A stretch of DNA of 12,448 nt, taken from CAZQIC01 sp964593555 (GTDB taxonomy: Bacteria > Bacteroidota > Bacteroidia > JAFLBG01). Below the pieces are notes generated by a model. It saw nothing but the letters and a program-made list of their open reading frames with translations, was not told the origin of the DNA and ran no database searches. Each line of letters starts with the position of its first letter. The first letter of the stretch is position 1. Below, piece by piece: positions 7,982-12,448 of the stretch. The DNA lies in the NCBI GenBank assembly GCA_964593555.1, contig CAZQIC010000131.1, positions 1 through 12,448 on the forward strand, in the 5' to 3' direction. Position numbers and translations under genes: made by a program.

Positions 7982-7999
7982 AATAAAGCAATCAAACAT

Positions 8000-8515
8000 A
8001 TGAAAACCTTAAATCAATTCCTTGTTTTTATTGTTGATGATGATAAAATGTTTTTGAAAACCATGGAACATTATATAACTAGATTTTTTAATGGGATTAA
8101 AGTAAAGGCATTTTTAAGCGGGGAAGAGTGTTTAAAAAGTATAAATATGAATCCAGATGTAATTTTTCTTGACTATTCTCTCAATAGTGGCTCTTCAAAT
8201 GCTATGAATGGACTAAAGATTCTTGATAGAATTAAAAAAGATCTGCCCAAAATTCCCGTTGTTATGCTGTCTGGTCAGGAAGATATAGATATTGCTGTTA
8301 AAACAATGAAATACGGATCGTTCGATTATGTTATAAAAAAAGAAAACGGGTTTATGCGGGTTAGAAGTATAATTCAAAATGTTATTTATGATTTTAGAAT
8401 TAAAAAGGAAATGAAGATTTATAAGGGAGATATGATCTTTCTTTTCGCAACAATTGGTATAACAATTGCTATTTTAATCCTGATCCAAATTTTTACCTTT
8501 TATAATTGGTTCTGA
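8000..8515 (+). CDS. Receiver protein with a C-terminal transmembrane helix
   Basis: A 171-residue protein made of one receiver and one membrane helix. The receiver, 6-128, shows D13-D15 in FIVDDDKMF, phosphoacceptor D58 in FLDYSL, S91 in VVMLSGQ and K113 in VIKK; the proline that usually follows the lysine is missing. A short basic linker (133-142) is followed by a hydrophobic helix at about 145-167 ending in YNWF. No output domain is present, so it is probably a membrane-tethered receiver with its N-terminal domain in the cytoplasm. A TTG seven codons upstream (7979) is in frame but lies in the promoter, so the ATG at 8000 is preferred; it also matches the start of the paralogue at 9081. 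The next receiver begins 4 bases after the stop. I do not know a characterised protein of this layout; its role is open. Confidence 0.9.
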   Translation: MKTLNQFLVFIVDDDKMFLKTMEHYITRFFNGIKVKAFLSGEECLKSINMNPDVIFLDYSLNSGSSNAMNGLKILDRIKKDLPKIPVVMLSGQEDIDIAVKTMKYGSFDYVIKKENGFMRVRSIIQNVIYDFRIKKEMKIYKGDMIFLFATIGITIAILILIQIFTFYNWF

Positions 8516-8519
8516 GCTC

Positions 8520-8970
8520 ATGGACAAAAGCAACAAACTTATAAAGCAGAACCTCGTTTTTATAATTGAAGACAATGATATGTATTCGATGATGGTAGAA
8601 TATGTTTTATCGGAAACTGAATTTTTCAGGTTTGCTAAATTTAGTAGTGGCGAAGAAGGACTAGCTAACCTTTACCAGAAACCAGACCTGATAATTTTGG
8701 ACTATTATTTGCCTGCCCGTTGTTGTTCTTTCGAAGAATATGAATAGAAGCGAAATCAAGCAGCTGTTTAGAGAAGGTGCGACAGATTACATCATTAAAG
8801 CAAAGGATTCGGTAAAACAGCTTAAATCTGTCATTCATAAAATATTTGAGATCAAGGAACAAAAGTTAAAATCCAGAAAAACAATTGTTTTCATAATTCT
8901 TTTCTGGGTAATTTTTACACTACTGTTTTTAGTTATATTATTTAAAAATGCAAATTTTTTATTCTCCTAG
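8520..8970 (+). pseudogene. Broken receiver with C-terminal membrane helix (internal deletion and frameshift)
   Basis: The first frame (8520-8747) encodes the start of a receiver, with E17-D18 and phosphoacceptor D61 in ILDYYLP, then runs into non-homologous residues and a stop. The frame one base ahead gives LPVVVLS from about 8713, which is the fourth beta strand, then KQLFREGATDYIIKAKD with the conserved lysine at 8797-8799, and a hydrophobic helix (KTIVFIILFWVIF...) up to the stop at 8968-8970. Between the aspartate and lysine codons there are 97 bases; the intact paralogues on both sides have 165. About 68 bases are therefore missing and the frame is shifted. The frames switch at a TGCCTGCC at 8710-8717. 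The order of domains matches the genes at 8000 and 9081, so this is the inactivated middle copy of a tandem set. An ATG at 8740 could express a fragment with the membrane helix, but not a receiver. Confidence 0.85.
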
Positions 8971-9080
8971 GAAAACTATTAACTGTTTAAACTCATCTGT
9001 ATAACCTTGATTTATGCTCATTCAACGAAAATAAAGAGAACTAACAGCAGCACCTACGTATATTTAAAAAAAGAAAAGCC

Positions 9081-9584
9081 ATGGAAACAATAAACAAACC
9101 TCTGTCCGTGTTTTTAGTAGACGATGACAAAATGTTTTTGGTATCGCTAAAACACAAGCTATTAGAGCAATTTAAAAACATTAAATTCTCAGTATTTAGC
9201 ACAGGCGAGGAATGCCTGAAGAACATTGACGAAAAGCCAGATATTATTGTACTGGATTATTACATGAACTCAGAAATGCCTGACGCAATGAATGGCATAC
9301 AAGTGTTAAGGAAAATCCAGGCGATCTCGGAAGACATTAAAGTAATCATGCTTTCCGCACAAGATAAACTGGACATAGCAGTGGACTCAATCAAATACGG
9401 AGCTTATGAATATGTTGTAAAAAGCGAAACGGCATTCATCAGACTGCAAAACACAATAAAAAATTTGCTTAACGACGTAGCGTTTAACAAAGAAACCAAA
9501 AAATATGAAGTTTGGAACTACGTAGTAGGTATCGCATTCCTTTTATTGCTTTTGCTTGACCTTTGGTATTATCTGAAGCGTTGA
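9081..9584 (+). CDS. Receiver protein with a C-terminal transmembrane helix, third tandem copy
   Basis: A 167-residue paralogue of the protein at 8000. The receiver shows D14-D16 in FLVDDDKMF, GEECLKN at 42-48, phosphoacceptor D59 in VLDYY, DAMNG at 68-72, S92 in IMLSAQ and K114 in VVKS, again without the usual proline. A charged linker of about 138-144 precedes a leucine-rich membrane helix at about 147-164, and the chain ends in a basic KR. The start is ATG 9081, after a purine-rich AAAAAAAGAAAAG. It is separated from the broken copy by 110 bases, which may hold a separate promoter that I cannot place with confidence. The next gene (DoxX-like) starts 9 bases after its stop, so it is likely the first gene of a four-gene set with DoxX, Usp and LytTR genes. 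Confidence 0.9.
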   Translation: METINKPLSVFLVDDDKMFLVSLKHKLLEQFKNIKFSVFSTGEECLKNIDEKPDIIVLDYYMNSEMPDAMNGIQVLRKIQAISEDIKVIMLSAQDKLDIAVDSIKYGAYEYVVKSETAFIRLQNTIKNLLNDVAFNKETKKYEVWNYVVGIAFLLLLLLDLWYYLKR

Positions 9585-9593
9585 TAAGGTAAC

Positions 9594-10025
9594 ATGAACG
9601 AAACAAATCAGATTATTGCAGTATTTATCGTACGTGTTTTTTTTGGCATGATTATTCTATTGCAGGGTTATGACAAAGTTTTTAGAGTTGGTATAAAACA
9701 AGTAATAGAAACAATTCAGCACCCTCTACATGACATTAGACATATACCCAAATTTTTTTTAGCTGGTGGTGTAATTTTCACATCATTTGTTGAATTGATC
9801 GGAGGTATGTTACTAATAATAGGATTTTTAAAACATTTAACGCTTTATCTTATTGCATTAGACATAATAATTGCAGCAATAGGATTAGGTATAATGAAAC
9901 CCATGTGGGACATGAAACATGTATTTCCAAGATTTATCATGCTTGTTTTTTTGCTAATAATGCCTTCGCAGTGGGACGTAATTTGTGTGGATCATGTTAT
10001 TTCAATTATTAGTATTAGTAAATAA
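9594..10025 (+). CDS. DoxX-like membrane protein
   Basis: A 143-residue, very hydrophobic protein with about four membrane helices (roughly 7-27, 54-78, 81-100 and 109-124). The first helix is followed by LLQGYDKVF, the DoxX-family pattern in which the helix ends in an HGYxK-like motif, and the second holds FVELIGGMLLIIGF, matching the conserved ExxxGxxLxxG of that family. DoxX proteins are small inner-membrane proteins; some are linked to thiosulfate:quinone oxidation or to redox and stress homeostasis, but most have no assigned reaction, so no substrate is proposed. AAGG at 9586-9589 lies 4 bases before the ATG. It is 9 bases after the membrane receiver and 8 bases before the Usp gene, so the three are probably one transcript. 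Confidence 0.78.
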   Translation: MNETNQIIAVFIVRVFFGMIILLQGYDKVFRVGIKQVIETIQHPLHDIRHIPKFFLAGGVIFTSFVELIGGMLLIIGFLKHLTLYLIALDIIIAAIGLGIMKPMWDMKHVFPRFIMLVFLLIMPSQWDVICVDHVISIISISK

Positions 10026-10033
10026 TTTATCTC

Positions 10034-10864
10034 ATGAAAACTATCCTATCACCAACAGATTATTCCACTACAGCAAGAAACGCAACCAATTACGCTATTG
10101 AACTCGCTAAATTATCCGGCGCAGAAATTATTCTTTTACACGCGATTACTGTACCGATAACTACAATGGAAATACATGGCCCAATGTTATATAACATAGG
10201 AGATATGGAAAGGGAAAACGAGAAGATTTTGCAAACTCTGAAAAAAGAAATAGCTAATAAATACAAGTCATTAAAAGTTCAAAGTCAGCTAACAGTTGGC
10301 TTTCCCGTTGAAGAAATAATTAATACTGCAGATGAAAAGAAAGCAGATCTTATTGTGATAGGATTAAAAGGAGCGAATAAAACCGAAGAATTTTTTATAG
10401 GAAGCAATGCATCCAGCGTTGTCAAAGATGCGCATTGCCCTGTACTTATAATACCAGATGATGCAAAATTTATTCCTCCAAAAAATATTGTAATTGCGTG
10501 TGATTATAACAAAGATTTTGAAAATGAAAATATCTGGGTACATATAAAAGAATTTGTAAATCTTTTCAATTCAAATATTTTTGTACTCGACGTTTTAAAC
10601 AAAGAGGAAGGCGCAACCGTTGAGGTAGCTACTACAGGAATTAAAGTCGAAAATTTTCTTAGAAATATTCCTCATACTCTTCACTTTGTTGAAGGAGAAG
10701 ACGTTACTGAAAGCATTAATGATTTTATAAGGGAGAAAAAAGCCGACATGCTTGTAATGCTGCCTAAAAGGTACAATATCATTGCCGGCCTTTTCCATAA
10801 AAGCAATACAAAAAAAATGATGTTTCATACCGATATTCCGGTACTAACCCTGCACGCTGAATAA
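10034..10864 (+). CDS. Universal stress protein with two UspA domains
   Basis: A 276-residue tandem UspA protein, the usual length in Bacteroidota. The first domain (1-141) starts MKTILSPTDYS and ends in CPVLIIP; it carries the nucleotide-binding motif G-2x-G-9x-G-S at G110, G113 and G123-S124, so it should bind ATP. The second domain (about 149-274) starts NIVIACDYN and ends DIPVLTLHA, but the matching loop (around residues 243-258) is degenerate and likely does not bind ATP in the same way. It probably acts in the cytoplasm in stress adaptation; no specific partner can be read from the sequence. It begins 8 bases after the DoxX-like gene and is followed after 26 bases by the LytTR regulator, so it likely belongs to the same operon. 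Confidence 0.93.
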   Translation: MKTILSPTDYSTTARNATNYAIELAKLSGAEIILLHAITVPITTMEIHGPMLYNIGDMERENEKILQTLKKEIANKYKSLKVQSQLTVGFPVEEIINTADEKKADLIVIGLKGANKTEEFFIGSNASSVVKDAHCPVLIIPDDAKFIPPKNIVIACDYNKDFENENIWVHIKEFVNLFNSNIFVLDVLNKEEGATVEVATTGIKVENFLRNIPHTLHFVEGEDVTESINDFIREKKADMLVMLPKRYNIIAGLFHKSNTKKMMFHTDIPVLTLHAE

Positions 10865-10890
10865 TAATCAAGTTCCATAAATACAATAAT

Positions 10891-11604
10891 ATGTTATCCC
10901 AAAAAATAAATTGCATAATAGTTGATGACAATAAACTTGCACGAACAACTCTCAAACAACTTATTCAACAAGTCGACTTTCTTAACTTCAAAGAAGAATG
11001 CGCGGACTCCATTGATGCATTTAATTATCTGAAAAAAGAGTCAGTTGATTTGATCTTCCTGGATGTTGAAATGCCTGGTATGTCTGGAATTGAATTAATT
11101 AAGAACCTCGAGAAACCTCCGATTGTTATTCTAATTACGGCAAAAAAGAATTATGCAGTTGAAGCATTTGAATTAAATGTCGTTGATTATCTTATAAAGC
11201 CAGTAACTCTTCCCCGATTTATGATCGCTGTTTCAAGAGCTAAGGAAGTTTATGAAAGTAAAGATCAGAAAATAGAAATTAATGAAAATGAGAAGGAATA
11301 TATTTTCGTACGATCAAACTCTGTTCTCACAAAAATAAAAATTAAAAATATTGTTTACGTTCAGGCTCTAGGAGATTACGTGAACATTTATACAACCGAC
11401 AAACATTACACTGTACATATTACACTCAGAGGTATGGAAGAAACTCTTCCCTCCAATAAGTTTTACAGACTGCATCGTTCTTATCTTGTGTCGCTTGATT
11501 ATGTTGATACTGTAGAAGAAGGAACCGCATATATCGGCAAACATCCGATACCAATTGGAGAACAGTATAAAAAGGAATTACTAAAAAGGCTTAATCTTGT
11601 TTAA
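10891..11604 (+). CDS. LytTR-family response regulator, second paralogue
   Basis: A 237-residue response regulator with a receiver at 5-122 (D12-D13, phosphoacceptor D58 in FLDVEMPGMSG, T83, K103-P104) and a LytTR DNA-binding domain at about 135-235 (YIFVRSNS, VQALGDYVNIY and YRLHRSYLVS). It closely parallels the regulator at 7146-7838, sharing CIIVDD, LINF-like turns, ALGDY, HRSY and the NVVDYL-KPVT stretch, so the two are paralogues flanking the membrane-anchored receivers. The ATG at 10891 is 26 bases after the Usp gene and it ends at a strong hairpin terminator, so it is the last gene of the plus-strand set. No cognate kinase of the LytS type is in view. It could bind the direct repeat at 7910-7944 (inference). 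Confidence 0.95.
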   Translation: MLSQKINCIIVDDNKLARTTLKQLIQQVDFLNFKEECADSIDAFNYLKKESVDLIFLDVEMPGMSGIELIKNLEKPPIVILITAKKNYAVEAFELNVVDYLIKPVTLPRFMIAVSRAKEVYESKDQKIEINENEKEYIFVRSNSVLTKIKIKNIVYVQALGDYVNIYTTDKHYTVHITLRGMEETLPSNKFYRLHRSYLVSLDYVDTVEEGTAYIGKHPIPIGEQYKKELLKRLNLV

Positions 11605-11606
11605 AC

Positions 11607-11641
11607 ATAAAAGGAATACTGTTATACAGCATTCCTTTTAT
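11607..11641. terminator. Bidirectional intrinsic terminator
   Basis: An 11-base-pair stem (ATAAAAGGAAT with ATTCCTTTTAT), one A-C mismatch, then CTG pairing with CAG around a TTATA loop. The lower stem gives a T-rich 3' side in either direction. It lies three bases after the stop of the LytTR gene and before the convergent secreted-protein gene, so it can end both transcripts. Confidence 0.85.
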
Positions 11642-11668
11642 ATTCAACTTCTTTCTATTTATAACTAA

Positions 11669-12376
11669 TTACTTTGTGCCTCCTTTACCGTTTTTTGCAG
11701 GCAAAGTAGTTTTTGTATTATCAACTGGAACTTCAGTAACATCTACCTTATCAGACACGAACATTGGTCCGGTAATATTATAGAAATAATATGTGTCTGA
11801 AGTTGTTGAATTGGGGTTAAACAACAATGTCAATTGATCAACCTGAGTTGCGGATGTTTTGCTTTCAACTGGTGTTTGTGCAAATTTAAACTGTAAGTCT
11901 TCCCATCCATTTGTAACAGTAGTTTTTGCCTGATAAACACTATTAATTGCGCCAGGATACCCCTCTTTACCTTGTTTACCCAATTGAATCTCAACAAGTG
12001 TTCCTGCCGGTGCAGTAGTATAAAGTTTCATGCTGATTTTTTGCGGAACTCCTGTATATGTTGCATATTTATTAACATCAGTTAATTTTTTTGAAAAGTT
12101 TAACTTAACGTTATCGTATTGCTTTGAACCGTTGCGAACATACTTGTAGCATTTTTTAACATTATCCGTACCAGGTGCAGGATTCATTGCCGTTGTATCC
12201 AGCATTCCAGATTTCTCACCAAAAGTAAACGCTTTTTTCCCATCCATGTTATCATAAGGTTGAGACTGCCCTAATACTAAACCGGTTTGAAATAAAAAGG
12301 TTAAAAAAAGAACAATAGATTTTTTTAGCCCATTTTTCATTTTATCTTTCTCAGATATTTTTCTTTCTGTTTTCAT
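11669..12376 (-). CDS. Secreted protein of unknown function, possible jelly-roll (carbohydrate-binding-like) fold
   Basis: A 235-residue exported protein. A hydrophobic stretch (IVLFLTFLFQTGLVLG, 21-36) followed by QSQP looks like a signal peptide cut near residue 36. The body alternates short beta-like segments with Tyr, Trp and Thr-rich turns (KISMKLYTTAPAG, VEIQLGKQG, WEDLQFKF, QLTLLFNP, YYFYNITGP). This resembles the beta-sandwich modules attached to glycoside hydrolases in Bacteroidota, but I recognise no catalytic residues and the call is an impression. The tail (PAKNGKGGTK) is basic and low-complexity, with no type IX secretion sorting domain. The start at 12376 gives a rather long n-region; a second ATG at 12340, preceded by GAGAAAG, would give a more standard signal peptide of about 25 residues. 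It is convergent with the LytTR gene and probably unrelated to it in expression. Confidence 0.8.
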   Translation of the reverse strand: MKTERKISEKDKMKNGLKKSIVLFLTFLFQTGLVLGQSQPYDNMDGKKAFTFGEKSGMLDTTAMNPAPGTDNVKKCYKYVRNGSKQYDNVKLNFSKKLTDVNKYATYTGVPQKISMKLYTTAPAGTLVEIQLGKQGKEGYPGAINSVYQAKTTVTNGWEDLQFKFAQTPVESKTSATQVDQLTLLFNPNSTTSDTYYFYNITGPMFVSDKVDVTEVPVDNTKTTLPAKNGKGGTK

Positions 12377-12448
12377 ATTTATATATTTTATTAATATTAG
12401 AGTTTATACCGAATAAGATATTAAGAACATAAAGTTAGAAAAAAGTTT

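Noticed and set aside
7979..7999. TTG start giving seven more residues on the first membrane-anchored receiver
   Set aside because: The TTG lies within the predicted -7 element, and the ATG at 8000 matches the start of the paralogue.
8978..8995. AACAGTTAA-like sequence on the minus strand
   Set aside because: Single copy; the nearest similar word is 14 bases away rather than 21, and no minus-strand gene follows.
9015..9030. TTCAACGAAA, ten bases identical to the end of the second operator copy, upstream of the third receiver
   Set aside because: The CAGTT core is absent and there is no partner copy 21 bases away, so at best it is a decayed half-site.
1..12448. CRISPR arrays, tRNA or rRNA genes, insertion sequences and phage genes
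   Set aside because: No repeat-spacer pattern, no cloverleaf or rRNA signature, and no transposase or integrase frame was seen on either strand.

Overview
The window comes from an AT-rich genome, most likely a member of the Bacteroidota. The sequence shows promoter candidates that fit the Bacteroidota type (TTG, about 19 bases, then TAnnTTTG). It has few strong Shine-Dalgarno sequences, Rcp1-type and LytTR-type response regulators typical of environmental Bacteroidota, and a signal-peptide protein with a beta-rich body. No rRNA, tRNA, CRISPR array, insertion sequence or phage gene is visible. The lineage is an inference from style, not from a marker gene.

Layout: from the left edge to about 7.84 kb everything is on the minus strand. 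The order of transcription is a LytTR response regulator (7146-7838), then a tight set of an Rcp1-type response regulator (6533-6979), a soluble histidine kinase (5397-6524), a membrane HAMP-PAS histidine kinase (3424-5400) and a large hybrid kinase with two receivers and an Hpt domain (595-3408). A single-domain receiver (16-465) follows. From 8.0 to 11.6 kb the genes are on the plus strand: three related receivers that carry a C-terminal transmembrane helix (8000-8515; a broken one at 8520-8970; 9081-9584), a DoxX-like membrane protein, a tandem UspA protein and a second LytTR regulator. A hairpin terminator at 11607-11641 separates this set from a convergent secreted protein (11669-12376).

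How it may work: nine receiver domains (one broken) sit next to only three kinases, so this looks like a branched phosphorelay locus. The two LytTR regulators bracket the membrane-anchored receivers. The divergent intergenic region holds a perfect 14-base direct repeat with a 21-base period and a CAGTT core. This matches the layout of LytTR-family binding sites and lies just upstream of a well-spaced promoter for the membrane-anchored receivers. The most novel-looking part is this family of receivers ending in one transmembrane helix with no output domain, combined with the LytTR site, DoxX and Usp. Partner assignments are inferences.
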